A stretch of DNA of 64,000 nt from Bacteroidales bacterium (lineage in GTDB: Bacteria; Bacteroidota; Bacteroidia; Bacteroidales; UBA4417): the NCBI GenBank assembly GCA_016707705.1, contig JADJHD010000021.1, positions 26,910-90,909 on the forward strand. Reading direction: 5' to 3'. Position numbers and translations under genes: made by a program. Below are positions 9,172-18,717 of this stretch, piece after piece. Positions within the stretch are counted from its first letter, which is position 1. The number at the start of each line of letters is the position of its first letter. The notes under the pieces were generated by a model, which had not been told where the DNA came from, searched no databases, and saw nothing but the letters and a program-made list of their open reading frames with translations.

Positions 9172-11775
9172 CTACTCTTTTTCAAATGAACCGAGTGCTG
9201 TACTTCCCAGAATAAACTGGCTTTCATTGTTGCTGCAGTCTTTGAGCAGCTGGCTTGGATAGATATTTTTCACTTCATAAAGTGCCTTTATCAATGCCTT
9301 CAGTTTTTCTTCCCTGTTGGTTTCATCCCTTCCTGATTTCAGGTAAAGCCAATCCTTGTAAGCTTTTTCGATAAGAGAAATATCTTCCTTGCTGATCCAG
9401 CAGATTTTTGTAAGGATATGTGCCGGGGTCTCTTCCCTGATTACCTGTTCGGCGAACCTTCTGAATTGCATATTCCGGAAGCGTCCATTTTCAGCTGGAA
9501 GGATAAAGTGGAGGCGATAGGAATAGGGATCAAAATCGGAACAGGATGTCTGTTGCTCAGCCTTGCAGATGGGAAGGAAAGGGTCAGTGGAATCAGGTTC
9601 CGGTCGGAGAAGGATATTCTCAATCAGGTAAAAGCCCTCCTCGCTGAATTGTTCCTGCAGATAGAATATCAGCGAATCGATGGCCTGATTCATCAATTCT
9701 GTAGTTGCGAAATACTCTATCCTTCGGGCGATAACTTCACCGGACCCATCAACGATATTGAAATAGAATCTTTCATCAATGGTTACCTTTCGCTGGTAGG
9801 ATGCCGGCAACATTGCTGCCTTCAGGGCTCTTCTCATTTCAGCTCTGGCAAGCTCCTCCGTTGAATAATGTGTGCTGCTGCTGAGTATGATCTTGCCGCT
9901 CTCGCTATGCCTTATCCTGAACCGGAACTCATCACCGGGAGTGGAATCAATTTCTGCATAAATGGTAAACTGAAATTCGCTCAAATCGCGGCGAAGCAGG
10001 TTTCTCATGCCCAGCAGCTTTCCAATTCTGTTCTCCAGTCCGGAAATATTGCTGCTGTCCCAGAGATCAGTATCTGCTGACAGACTATAGTTATATGCCT
10101 TTGACCTCTGACTGCTGTTGGTTTCATAGCTTGAAAGAAATTCGCTTTTTACTGCTGCAATACTTTCAGCACTGCTGCCCAGGGCTTCATGGACAATGGA
10201 TGCATAATCGTGAAAACGTTCAGCAAAGCGGGCAATCAGGTGGTCGAGGAAACGATTCCTGCGTTCCGGATGATTGGAGCCCAGATCCAGCACTTCATCC
10301 AGTTTTCCCTGAATTGAAGTTTCTTCCACGCCATAAATTTTCTGATACTCTTTAAAGCTGCTGACTGTCTGCTGGAAATAGGTGCGGTGCAATTCCGGAT
10401 CGGCTGAGAGCAGATCAGCGGCCTTGCCCAGCTGTGCAAAATATCCTGCCATCAGCTGATCGAAGAAGAGCAGGTAGGCCTTCAACTGGTACGAAAGGGC
10501 TTTCCTTGAATCCGTAGCAGATGAATCCAGACCGGCATCTGTTAATCCATAAATTGCCGGGAAATGATTCTGAAATGAGTAGTAGGAATCGGGATTGCGA
10601 TATCTTCCCGCTGGAACCGGCAGGTCTTCAGGGATATAGCTTTCTGATTTTGAGGGTACGGAAAGCTGCTTCAATGACTCCATCACCGAATCAAGTCGGG
10701 GGAATACAGGCATGTTATGCTTGAAGAACTTTATCAGATGATAGTTGTCGTCGAGGAAATCAATACTCAAACTGGCTTTCTTCCCGGGTTCAACAGGGAT
10801 TACCCAGCTGCTGCCTGATGTAGGAACATAGTCTTCTGCAGGAATTGCCGGCACTATTCTCATTTCCCTCACTGCCAGTACTCCGGGTATATCCATCACC
10901 TCGCTGATTAGGTCTGACAGGCGGATGCTCTCCCGAAGTTCACTTTGCTCCAGCTCATTATTATCAATGAAACCATGATTGAGAAGTGGTCCTTCAAATA
11001 TTTCATCAGTGGAATAGAAGTTATCCCCTGATTTTCTCCGCTTCAGCATTTCACCCAGACTGTAAAACCTCACTTCCGGACTAAGGTAGTTTTGGATGCG
11101 CTGGTAAACTGCAGCTTTCACGGCAGATGCATCCGCATTGGGATAGAGCTCTATTTCAGCACAGAGGTTGAATACCTGGACTTCTATATCGGATATATCG
11201 ACAAAATCCTCACAAAGGTTGCGATTGGCATTGAGCAGTTCCCTTACGGTCTGCTTAATGGCTTCCTTTTGCTCAGGACTTAGTACATTACTTTCATATT
11301 CAAGGGTCACATCATACAGTCCGTGAATGGGAACCTCTTCAATACCGGGTAGTCCGGGATCTGTTGCCAGAAGCTCGCCCCGAAAACCATCGGCAAAATA
11401 ACTAAGGCTATGTGGTTTCAGCCAGGCATTCCTGATTCCCGGACTGTCGATGATCAGCTTTCGGTAATCCTGATTGGTGAGGGCGGTATTGGGGAAGATG
11501 GAACGTGCAGTGTAGAATAATCCTCTTGGCTTGTTGGGATTTGCAGGGTCGGAGACAAGGTCGCGGATTGGGAAGGATGCCCTGTAACCCAGGTCAGTCA
11601 ATGCATAGCAAAGCAGCTCGAGGATTGTGATTCCTGGGTCATGAACATTGTAATCGGTCCAGATTTGCCTCGACAATTCCTGGGCATAGCTAAGGCCCTG
11701 CTCATAAAGCTTACGGTGATCCAGTGCAGGGTCACGGTCACTTTTTCTGGGTATGCTGAGTTGCGAGAGCGTCAT
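9172..11775 (-). CDS. eCIS baseplate protein (Afp12-like, baseplate J family)
   Basis: This 867-residue protein has, at about residues 35-65, the characteristic IWTDYNVHDPGITILELL stretch followed by ALTDLGYR, which marks the large baseplate protein downstream of Afp11 in eCIS loci. It would be one of the two wedge proteins building the ring that joins tube, spike and sheath. The C-terminal part contains a region with ILTKICWISKED, also usual for this family. It follows the other baseplate J-like gene by 11 bases and precedes the 927-residue unknown by 23 bases, so the three are one transcription unit. Confidence 0.85.
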   Translation of the reverse strand: MTLSQLSIPRKSDRDPALDHRKLYEQGLSYAQELSRQIWTDYNVHDPGITILELLCYALTDLGYRASFPIRDLVSDPANPNKPRGLFYTARSIFPNTALTNQDYRKLIIDSPGIRNAWLKPHSLSYFADGFRGELLATDPGLPGIEEVPIHGLYDVTLEYESNVLSPEQKEAIKQTVRELLNANRNLCEDFVDISDIEVQVFNLCAEIELYPNADASAVKAAVYQRIQNYLSPEVRFYSLGEMLKRRKSGDNFYSTDEIFEGPLLNHGFIDNNELEQSELRESIRLSDLISEVMDIPGVLAVREMRIVPAIPAEDYVPTSGSSWVIPVEPGKKASLSIDFLDDNYHLIKFFKHNMPVFPRLDSVMESLKQLSVPSKSESYIPEDLPVPAGRYRNPDSYYSFQNHFPAIYGLTDAGLDSSATDSRKALSYQLKAYLLFFDQLMAGYFAQLGKAADLLSADPELHRTYFQQTVSSFKEYQKIYGVEETSIQGKLDEVLDLGSNHPERRNRFLDHLIARFAERFHDYASIVHEALGSSAESIAAVKSEFLSSYETNSSQRSKAYNYSLSADTDLWDSSNISGLENRIGKLLGMRNLLRRDLSEFQFTIYAEIDSTPGDEFRFRIRHSESGKIILSSSTHYSTEELARAEMRRALKAAMLPASYQRKVTIDERFYFNIVDGSGEVIARRIEYFATTELMNQAIDSLIFYLQEQFSEEGFYLIENILLRPEPDSTDPFLPICKAEQQTSCSDFDPYSYRLHFILPAENGRFRNMQFRRFAEQVIREETPAHILTKICWISKEDISLIEKAYKDWLYLKSGRDETNREEKLKALIKALYEVKNIYPSQLLKDCSNNESQFILGSTALGSFEKE

Positions 11776-11786
11776 GTCGTTCGTAG

Positions 11787-14700
11787 TTATTTAGCCTCCA
11801 AAATTTTATGATCTGCAGCTGATACAAGGATTGAGTCCGGTGTAATTCCCTCAATTACAGACTGATCATCCGACATGCTGCCACTTGCCGTTTCAGTGTA
11901 AATGAACAGTTCTTCGATGTAATCCACATAAGTCAGTTCTTCGATGAAATTCAGCAGCACCGATTTGTATAGTCGTCCTCCAAAATCAATTTCACCGGAT
12001 TGTCCGTATGCCCATGGACTTAAATATTCCCTGATGGCCTGATTCATTTGAATACTGTAGAAGTTGAATTCAAAGCCGTTCCTGAATTTGACCTTGCACT
12101 CCACTTTAACGGTTTGGTATCTGGGATTTTTGACCCTGAGCTGAACCTGCATCCCGGAATGCTGGTGCAGAAACTCATCGATTCGATGCAGGGTTTCCGA
12201 ATTCACTTTGGGCTGCAGCGGATTCACGGCATTCTTGTTCCTGAGATCAGGAATCACAATGAGGAGAACATGTCCGGGTGCCATCCAGCAAAACTTGCCG
12301 GAATCTTCAAAATACCTGGAGTGAGGGATTGCTTTTACTTTGTGGACTTCGGCGAATTGTTGAAGCACCATTCGCTCATAATCCCAGCTGCTGATACTTC
12401 TGTTTTTATGCCTGAGCCTTTCCGAAACCCTTGTATTGAATGCTTTTTCCAGTTCTTCCTTTTTCCCTCCGAATGAATTGAAGGGTTGCACTATTGATTT
12501 AACATGAGGATGACTGATTTTCAGCTTTGAAATCCTGTTTTTTTCGAGAGGGGCATCAAGATGTTCAGGGTCGTTGTCGTTATTGATGAAAGCGGCCTCC
12601 AGAGCATTGGGGAAGATACCTGTTACCTTGCATATTGAGGCAAAACTACCGCTTATGCCTGCTTTCAGCCAGATGAGTCCTGGTGTAAGCAGAGTATGGG
12701 AAGTGCTGGCATCTGTAGGAATGACAAATCTGATAATACCTGATTTCCGCAACTGATCAGTGGTATCAAGCACAACACCCCTGAAGTCGAGAGGCATCCA
12801 GTAATTATCACTGAGTATGCTCCATTCCGGTACTGAATGAGGAATATCCGGATCTTCGCTGCCTTCAGCAAGTTGGAATAATATGCTTACACTGTCGCCG
12901 GGTTGAATTTCGCTGAAGCCGATTAACAGTTCCCCGGACTTGCTGTAGGTGGGGAGCAGCTTGACTTCCCGGGGTGAAGAAAATGATAATTGAGCATGCT
13001 GGAAGGCATGTTCCCTCATTTGTCCGCCATAAGCCAGATGGAAGAAACCAAGGGCGTCATTTGAATAGGATTCAGCAGTTGCCGAGAAAATTTCAACCTC
13101 TCCGGAGCTGGCCTTGTATGAAAGCAGAAGCTGGCTCAGTACCGGTGAATACGGCTCATTAAGTGCCGCAAAGGGTTGAGGTGCATCCGGATCCTTTACA
13201 TAGTTCACCACCTTTTCAACTGATTTCTTAAGGTATTCCGCATGCAGGAAACTCTGCCTCAAAGTCAGGTTGATCTTTCCAGGCTGTGATTGCTGTGAAG
13301 GCAGAGGCTGGAAAATCAGGGTTGGGAAACTGCTTCCAATCCTGCGGATCAGTGGCTTTGCCCAAAGTGATTCGGTAAGCTTAAGCGCAGAAATCAATCC
13401 GGTATTGATAAAAAGTCCCGAAGAAATCGTTTCTCCATTCATCAGGTCCAGTTCTATTGGTCGGGTAGCATTACCTGAATCGAAGAGGGGAAGCGATGAC
13501 TGCCGGTAGTTCTTGTTGAATGCAGTGGAGAAATTCGAGCTCATTGTGAATGAGGAATTGCTGATTCCCATTCCATAGGCCTGATAATGGGTGCCAAGGT
13601 TTGCCGGCGGATTCTTCCACTCCAGAGAAATGCTTATAGCGGTAAGATTCTTCGATAAAGCTTCCTCACAACCAATTTTTAAGGATGATCCTGCTGTGGC
13701 CTGCTGTCCGAATGGAGCAAAAGGCTTCTTGGGGTCCAGTTTGCCAAGGTCATTTTCAAGCTCAAGTTGCTTGATGCCGGTAACATAAACCTGAATTGAG
13801 GCTTTGCGGATTACCAGATCCTTCAGATCATTGTAGCCTGAAGTCTGTTCATCTGAAGGCTGTCGGAGCAGCAACTGAATTATAGGTGCGGAGGCTGCAA
13901 ACCTGCCTCCATGGATTTCCGGCAGATAGTCCACTATCGCTTTTTCGGTTGCCGGGACAGTTAGCTTCACCTGCAACCTGCCTGTTTCTTTCCAGCTGGG
14001 TGATACGATGTAGGGTCCAGTCCAGCCTTTCTCAGCTGTGAGGTAAACTTCAAACAGCTGATGCAGTGATTCTTCTTCAGGATAGGCTTCTCCCAGTGAA
14101 TCAAGCTGAATTTCCAGCTCGATGCTGCGATTGCCCTCCTTCATGCGAAGTACAGGCGATGCAAATGCAAATCCGGTCTCCAGAATCGGCAGTCCGGGTT
14201 TGCCAAATGCAGGCCAGGCAGTATCTTCCGAGGAGAGTTTCTCTCCCATTCCATCCAGTGAATTGGCTACAGGTGCATGATGAATGCTGCCTTTGCCATC
14301 CTGCTGATAGAATATGGAACGCAGCGATTCTATTTTTGCGTTTCCGATCACGGTATCCCGTACTGGTTTATAGATCAGCTCTTTCCCTTTGCCATCCTTG
14401 CCTGCAGTGAATAAATTACTTTGGCCAAGCAGGAAGGAGGGACTGTTTTTCCTGGGCTCTATCACCAGGTGCACATGATCAGGCTCTTCCGGATTCTTTG
14501 TCAGCCGCAGCACATCCTTGTAGTAAAAAGCCAGGTGACGTGCTGTGAATTCATTGATAAGCCGTTTTGGCCCAGATTCATACAATCTGAGGAACGACAT
14601 GAACAAGGCTAGATGGGGGGTTATTTTTCCATCAGGAGAATCAAGAAGGACGTCTATTTCCTCTTTTCCATGCGGGAAAAAGGCTGACCAGTCGCCTTCA

Positions 14701-14885
14701 GGAAGTTCAGTTTGATGCCGGTAAAAATTGATATATTCGGAGAGCCTGGAGCTGAATTCCAGTAGTTCCGCTGCATTCCTTTCCTCGATATCGGCATAAT
14801 GGGCTTCCAGCTCAAGAGGAAACCTGCCTGACTGCGATTGTCCGGGAAGGGAATTCAGAAAGCGAAGAAGTTCAGAGTCAGCCAT
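11787..14885 (-). CDS. eCIS baseplate J-like wedge protein (Afp11-like)
   Basis: This 1032-residue protein is the first of two large baseplate genes. The most diagnostic stretch is near residues 860-910: RLRHKNRSISSWDYERMVLQ followed by HKVKAIP, the pattern found in phage baseplate J/gp6-type wedges. The C-terminus after it (KNPRYQTVKVECKVKF, then a NQAIREYLSPWAYG helix) is also typical. The first 700 residues are family-specific beta-rich material. In the particle it would form the wedge dimers with the next gene product. It is preceded by gp25 (8-base gap) and followed by the second wedge gene (11-base gap). Confidence 0.88.
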   Translation of the reverse strand: MADSELLRFLNSLPGQSQSGRFPLELEAHYADIEERNAAELLEFSSRLSEYINFYRHQTELPEGDWSAFFPHGKEEIDVLLDSPDGKITPHLALFMSFLRLYESGPKRLINEFTARHLAFYYKDVLRLTKNPEEPDHVHLVIEPRKNSPSFLLGQSNLFTAGKDGKGKELIYKPVRDTVIGNAKIESLRSIFYQQDGKGSIHHAPVANSLDGMGEKLSSEDTAWPAFGKPGLPILETGFAFASPVLRMKEGNRSIELEIQLDSLGEAYPEEESLHQLFEVYLTAEKGWTGPYIVSPSWKETGRLQVKLTVPATEKAIVDYLPEIHGGRFAASAPIIQLLLRQPSDEQTSGYNDLKDLVIRKASIQVYVTGIKQLELENDLGKLDPKKPFAPFGQQATAGSSLKIGCEEALSKNLTAISISLEWKNPPANLGTHYQAYGMGISNSSFTMSSNFSTAFNKNYRQSSLPLFDSGNATRPIELDLMNGETISSGLFINTGLISALKLTESLWAKPLIRRIGSSFPTLIFQPLPSQQSQPGKINLTLRQSFLHAEYLKKSVEKVVNYVKDPDAPQPFAALNEPYSPVLSQLLLSYKASSGEVEIFSATAESYSNDALGFFHLAYGGQMREHAFQHAQLSFSSPREVKLLPTYSKSGELLIGFSEIQPGDSVSILFQLAEGSEDPDIPHSVPEWSILSDNYWMPLDFRGVVLDTTDQLRKSGIIRFVIPTDASTSHTLLTPGLIWLKAGISGSFASICKVTGIFPNALEAAFINNDNDPEHLDAPLEKNRISKLKISHPHVKSIVQPFNSFGGKKEELEKAFNTRVSERLRHKNRSISSWDYERMVLQQFAEVHKVKAIPHSRYFEDSGKFCWMAPGHVLLIVIPDLRNKNAVNPLQPKVNSETLHRIDEFLHQHSGMQVQLRVKNPRYQTVKVECKVKFRNGFEFNFYSIQMNQAIREYLSPWAYGQSGEIDFGGRLYKSVLLNFIEELTYVDYIEELFIYTETASGSMSDDQSVIEGITPDSILVSAADHKILEAK

Positions 14886-14893
14886 AGGTACTG

Positions 14894-15376
14894 CTATCGG
14901 GAGTTAAAATCAACGGTTTTTCTTACTTCATTGCCATCCGAGGTGTAAAATGGATAAACCAGGTTATACCTTGAGTTGGTTGTGCGTACTTCATAAGTCA
15001 GGATAAGGATGATCTTGCCTTCCAACTCTGCGGAACTGTCGAGTTCGAGAGAGAGCTGGTTGATTCTTGGTTCGTACACCAGCAGGGCATACTTGATCCT
15101 GTCCTTTAAAAGCGTTTTTGCAGAAGTCCCCATAGGCTCAAAAAGCAGGGGATGCATGTCAAGTCCATATTTCGGGTTGAGGAACCTTTCACCTGCGGCA
15201 GTCCCAAGCAGAATCTGCAGACTGGACTGAATATCCTGTTCATCGGCAGTCATCAGCACTTCTCCGCTCTCAGGACTGAATTCCGGAGGGAAGCTCCAGC
15301 CATTGCCAAGAAATGAGGTATATGATGATTTGGTTTTTTCCGGTTCCATACTTTTTTGATTCTGATAATTATGCAT
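14894..15376 (-). CDS. eCIS baseplate protein, gp25/GPW family (Afp9-like)
   Basis: This 160-residue protein is close to the usual gp25 family size. It has the family start FLGNGWSFPPEF, a DIQSSLQILLGTAAGERF helix, then NPKYGLDMHPLLFEP, then a long helix and a pair of C-terminal strands with ILTYEVR. gp25 homologues link the baseplate wedge to the first sheath ring in phage T4, T6SS (TssE) and eCIS. The first nine residues may be an over-extension since a second Met follows at residue 10. It lies between PAAR and the first wedge gene. Confidence 0.92.
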   Translation of the reverse strand: MHNYQNQKSMEPEKTKSSYTSFLGNGWSFPPEFSPESGEVLMTADEQDIQSSLQILLGTAAGERFLNPKYGLDMHPLLFEPMGTSAKTLLKDRIKYALLVYEPRINQLSLELDSSAELEGKIILILTYEVRTTNSRYNLVYPFYTSDGNEVRKTVDFNSR

Positions 15377-15400
15377 TTATGAAAAAGCATTCCTGCTGTG

Positions 15401-15679
15401 TCATCCTATTTGAACAGTGGGATCTCCAACTGCAGCCATTGCACCGCAAACACAGGCATCGCTTATCCTAAGTGCCGGCTTTCCGCCTATCATCACTGTT
15501 GGACTCCCTGTAACAAAGGGACTCGAGGTAGGCTGATGTCCGCTTGGAGGAAGGCTGCAAATATGGATATCACCCATGACGGCAGCGGGCAGACTTCCAA
15601 TCAGGACATTGGCAACACCTGGACCTGTGACCATGCCACCGTGGTTGCTGATATCTGTAACTCTTACTGCTGAAGGCAT
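15401..15679 (-). CDS. PAAR spike-tip protein (Afp10-like)
   Basis: This 92-residue protein is a PAAR domain and little else. It starts MPSAVRVTD, has repeated glycine-rich beta turns, and has the histidine and cysteine residues (HGG, DIHICS, DACVC) expected to bind the metal at the tip of the cone. PAAR proteins cap the VgrG/gp5-like spike. No extension domain is present, so it does not carry an effector by itself. The gene lies directly after the spike gene (11-base gap). Confidence 0.93.
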   Translation of the reverse strand: MPSAVRVTDISNHGGMVTGPGVANVLIGSLPAAVMGDIHICSLPPSGHQPTSSPFVTGSPTVMIGGKPALRISDACVCGAMAAVGDPTVQIG

Positions 15680-15690
15680 GGCTTACTATT

Positions 15691-17430
15691 TTAGTTTATT
15701 TGTACGATAGCTCCCCTGATCACTGTATTTCCGGAACTGCTGAGTTCAACCGAGCCAGTGGCTTCCAGTTTCAGTCTATTGTCTCCCGAGAGGTCGAGCG
15801 TGAGCCCGTTGATGGTGATTCCCAAGCCTGCCTTGATTTCAAGTTCCATGGCACTTTCAATCGATACCTTGTCAGGCTTCATTTCTATTTTGTTTCCTGA
15901 ATCATCTTCAAGAAGTATTTTCTGTGCGCTGTCATCCATAAGTAGTTTTCTGCCGGAGGGCATCTCCAGTTTCAGAATCTTTTCCTCATCATTGATGTAA
16001 ATCTTAATGCCTTCCCTGCTCAAATAGCCCTTTTCAGGATTGCCTGAGGCTGTGGAAAATGGCGGAGGATTGGCTGAGGAGAACAATTTGCCAAGAATTA
16101 CGGGTTGCCTGGGGTCATCATCAAGGAATCCCAAAATAACCTCATCATTTGGTTCAGGAAGGAAGAAGAAACCTCTGTTGTTGCCGGCATCCAGCGATGC
16201 CATTCTTGCCCATATTCCGTCGCCTGCGGGATCCAGCAATGGCATCCGCACCCTTACCCTGTTCTCTCCGATGGGATCAATATTGTCGATCACAATTCCG
16301 ATCTGCAATCCGTTTATTGCCGGCAGCAGCGCCCCTGCCTGAGGTGCGGTTACCTGTTCATCGGGAAGGATTCCCTCTTCCGGAAGTCCGAACTGCATAT
16401 GGGTCATCCAGCCTTCCTGCTGATTGATGCTGTGCCTGATTCCGCTGATGATGATGTTTCCGCTGAATCGTTCCCCTACGCCTGAAACCGAAATCACATC
16501 ACCGGGATTCACTTCTGCAATGCCTTCACATTTCAGCCTACCGCAAACCTTGTTGAGGTTGGCAGTCTGGTAGATTGAATCTGCCCAGGCCTGTACTTCT
16601 TCCTGAGGAAGATTGGTCTGCTGCGTATGAAAGTTCTCCAAGCCTACAACCCTTGATAAATCCTGACTTTCGAGATTACCTGGGGCGAGGGTTCCTGCAT
16701 CGCTGCCATCCTGACTAATGGTTGACTGTGACGATGCATCCCAAACTGTACTCTGAACGCCTGAAATCTGCTGGCGGGCATCTGTTTCAATATCAAATTC
16801 AAGCAGGGTGGCTCCAAAAAGCAGGTTGATAGCAGGAGTTCCTGAAATAGCGGGTTTCACAGCCTTCAGCTGATTGTCGTTTGAAAGCAGCCACAAGCCG
16901 TTTGCCCGGCAGCGTGAAAGGATAAAGTCCCAGTCGGTACAATAGTATTGAACCATTTGGGCATGCTGAACAGAGGTGGTTTCGCTGCTTCCACTGAGGG
17001 AGGCATTGCTGATAATTTCAATGATGATCTCCTGATCGGTTTTGTTGAAGAAACTGCCATTCTTCCGACCTACACTCAGTTTCACAGCTTCATGCCGGCA
17101 TTCAACTATCAGCTGGGGTGCTGAATTGCCGCGCATCTTAATGCTGTTTTTAATGATGATGCCTTCAAAAAGCGATTGTGGCTGATCTGTCGGACCAGCT
17201 TCAACCTGAATCCTTTTTCCGGGGATAAACAAATCCTGATTGCTGAGTGGAAAATCTCCCTGAGATGGGCTGCCGTCGAGGTAAATCAGGGTTGCCGAAC
17301 TGATTTTGTTGGCTGCATTGACAATGCTGGCCGAAAGAAGCTGGTGCACCCTTTCAACGGCAACTCCATCCACTTTCACGGTGAACTCGCGATGTGCTGC
17401 TGATACGGGTATAGATCTTTCTTCGGGCAT
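15691..17430 (-). CDS. eCIS central spike, VgrG/gp27-gp5-like (Afp8-like)
   Basis: This 579-residue protein combines a gp27-like N-terminal part (about residues 1-360), an OB-fold region (about 365-450) with IGIVIDNIDPIGENRVRVRM and DEVILGFLDDDPRQPVILG, and a C-terminal beta-helix-like stretch with repeated short strands ending VIRGAIVQIN. This order is that of VgrG and Afp8/Pvc8. It would form the trimeric spike under the tube, capped by the PAAR protein encoded next. There is no C-terminal effector extension. Confidence 0.92.
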   Translation of the reverse strand: MPEERSIPVSAAHREFTVKVDGVAVERVHQLLSASIVNAANKISSATLIYLDGSPSQGDFPLSNQDLFIPGKRIQVEAGPTDQPQSLFEGIIIKNSIKMRGNSAPQLIVECRHEAVKLSVGRKNGSFFNKTDQEIIIEIISNASLSGSSETTSVQHAQMVQYYCTDWDFILSRCRANGLWLLSNDNQLKAVKPAISGTPAINLLFGATLLEFDIETDARQQISGVQSTVWDASSQSTISQDGSDAGTLAPGNLESQDLSRVVGLENFHTQQTNLPQEEVQAWADSIYQTANLNKVCGRLKCEGIAEVNPGDVISVSGVGERFSGNIIISGIRHSINQQEGWMTHMQFGLPEEGILPDEQVTAPQAGALLPAINGLQIGIVIDNIDPIGENRVRVRMPLLDPAGDGIWARMASLDAGNNRGFFFLPEPNDEVILGFLDDDPRQPVILGKLFSSANPPPFSTASGNPEKGYLSREGIKIYINDEEKILKLEMPSGRKLLMDDSAQKILLEDDSGNKIEMKPDKVSIESAMELEIKAGLGITINGLTLDLSGDNRLKLEATGSVELSSSGNTVIRGAIVQIN

Positions 17431-17435
17431 CTCAT

Positions 17436-18104
17436 TTACTTTTCAAGTGGTGGAAAGAATATTCTGCTTCCTGCTACAGGATTGCGGAAATCATCGATGT
17501 CATTGGCTTTGGCAACTTCAAGGTAATAGGAGGGGTCGCCGTAAATCTCCTGGCAGAGCTCAGGAAGGCTTTGTCCTGCCTTGAGCATTCGCATGTGTGT
17601 GAGATCCGGGGACTGGTCCTGTGCTTCAGCTACCCTAGAGGTGTCATCGGAATTGTCGGTGAAGGTTGCTGTGATGGTTGCCCTCAGCGGACTGCCATCC
17701 GGCCTGAACATTTTGTAAGCGATGGATGCGTTTTTCAGAATACATCTTCTTACGGGCAGTTTCCCCCAGACAATCATCAGGTAATTGGGGCGATGGATGT
17801 CTCCGTTATAGCCGGTTACCGTTTGAAACTGTTCAAATACATCCTGCACTTCTGCTTTTTTCCCGTTAGCACCGGTTCCATCAATGAAGAAGTTCAGGGT
17901 CAGATCGCCGGGCTTGACCTTTTTGAACTCCATTCGGCTGTTGGTGGTTCCGGAGCCCTGACTGCTATCATATTCCATCTCGTAGGAGAAAGTAATCTCA
18001 TTCGGGTTTACATAGGCTACGAATTCACCTATTGAACTGCCTGAGTAGTCAGCCTGGGTGAATGCACGGATGCTAAGCTTTTCAAGAGTTCCTCTGTCGC
18101 TCAT
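17436..18104 (-). CDS. LysM-containing tube/baseplate adaptor (Afp7-like)
   Basis: This protein of 222 residues has an N-terminal domain with tube-initiator features and a C-terminal LysM-like module (about 170-220: MRMLKAGQSLPELCQEIYGD, then FRNPVAGSRIFFPP). This matches the eCIS Afp7 family, which joins tube to spike. I place the start at 18104 (MSDRGT) rather than the longer open frame to 18137. AAGGAG lies a few bases upstream of that ATG, and the 53-residue gene stops at 18106, leaving a TAGGATG junction. The longer reading would run through the end of that gene. Confidence 0.88.
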   Translation of the reverse strand: MSDRGTLEKLSIRAFTQADYSGSSIGEFVAYVNPNEITFSYEMEYDSSQGSGTTNSRMEFKKVKPGDLTLNFFIDGTGANGKKAEVQDVFEQFQTVTGYNGDIHRPNYLMIVWGKLPVRRCILKNASIAYKMFRPDGSPLRATITATFTDNSDDTSRVAEAQDQSPDLTHMRMLKAGQSLPELCQEIYGDPSYYLEVAKANDIDDFRNPVAGSRIFFPPLEK

Positions 18105-18105
18105 C

Positions 18106-18267
18106 CTATCTTTCTCCTTTCTGCTTAAGTATTTCAAGCACTATTTCAACACATTCCTGCACCATGGACTGACGGTCGGCTGCTGTCAGTCCTGTTCCTG
18201 AATTCCCGGTAGTCGCCTGATTTCCTGCTTCTACCGAGATAACCACTTCATCAACAATTATGGGCAT
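18106..18267 (-). CDS. DUF5908-type small eCIS protein
   Basis: A 53-residue frame fits exactly between the second tube gene and the LysM gene: ATG at 18267, TAG at 18108-18106. It reads MPIIVDEVVISVEAG, then a Gly/Thr/Ser linker, then an amphipathic helix (VQECVEIVLEILKQK). The 'MPI-hydrophobic-DEVVISVEV' start followed by a helix with conserved Cys is the pattern of the small DUF5908 proteins that sit in Bacteroidota eCIS loci at this place. The function is not known to me; the size and charge suggest an assembly or adaptor peptide. It is one base apart from the next start, so it is surely co-translated. Confidence 0.82.
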   Translation of the reverse strand: MPIIVDEVVISVEAGNQATTGNSGTGLTAADRQSMVQECVEIVLEILKQKGER

Positions 18268-18270
18268 CGC

Positions 18271-18717
18271 TTACGATTTATCTATTGTAAAATACTGGTA
18301 GTACATCTGGAGGGTTTCCACAACTATCTCATTCTGATTGGCATTGAAGTCACTTACTGTCCATTTTGTCGGGTAGGCATTCACCAGATGCCAGGTTATG
18401 AGGGGCTCGTGGTTCTGATTCAACAGCACTACATCCACATTTTTGGGATGGATATCCAATTCACGGATGCTTTTCGACATCCAGTCGGCTAGCGCAGATG
18501 AAACCTGCATGCCACGCTTCAGCACCAGTTCCGCATAACGACTGGGTCCGGGGTACTTCTGTGCGAACCTGTTTTCACCTCCTTCGGCATATTCTTCGGT
18601 AACAGTTTCCACTGACAAACCGCTGACTTCCGAAAAACGGGAATCATTTCCACCGGAATCAAGCCCCAGAACTTCCACTTTAAAATGAAAGCCAACGGGT
18701 GGAAGGAACTGTGCCAT
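18271..18717 (-). CDS. eCIS inner tube protein 2 (gp19/Hcp-like)
   Basis: This 148-residue protein has the T4 gp19-type tail tube pattern: FHFKVEVLG near the start, FSEVSGL, then a YAEGGENRF loop, LVLKRGM at about residues 63-69, W in the middle helix, and a C-terminal strand set with AYPTKW and EIVVETLQM. Its start overlaps the previous tube gene's stop (TAATG at 18719-18715). eCIS loci normally have a main tube protein and an adaptor tube protein nearer the baseplate; this one, next to the LysM gene, is the likely adaptor (Afp5-like). Confidence 0.9.
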   Translation of the reverse strand: MAQFLPPVGFHFKVEVLGLDSGGNDSRFSEVSGLSVETVTEEYAEGGENRFAQKYPGPSRYAELVLKRGMQVSSALADWMSKSIRELDIHPKNVDVVLLNQNHEPLITWHLVNAYPTKWTVSDFNANQNEIVVETLQMYYQYFTIDKS

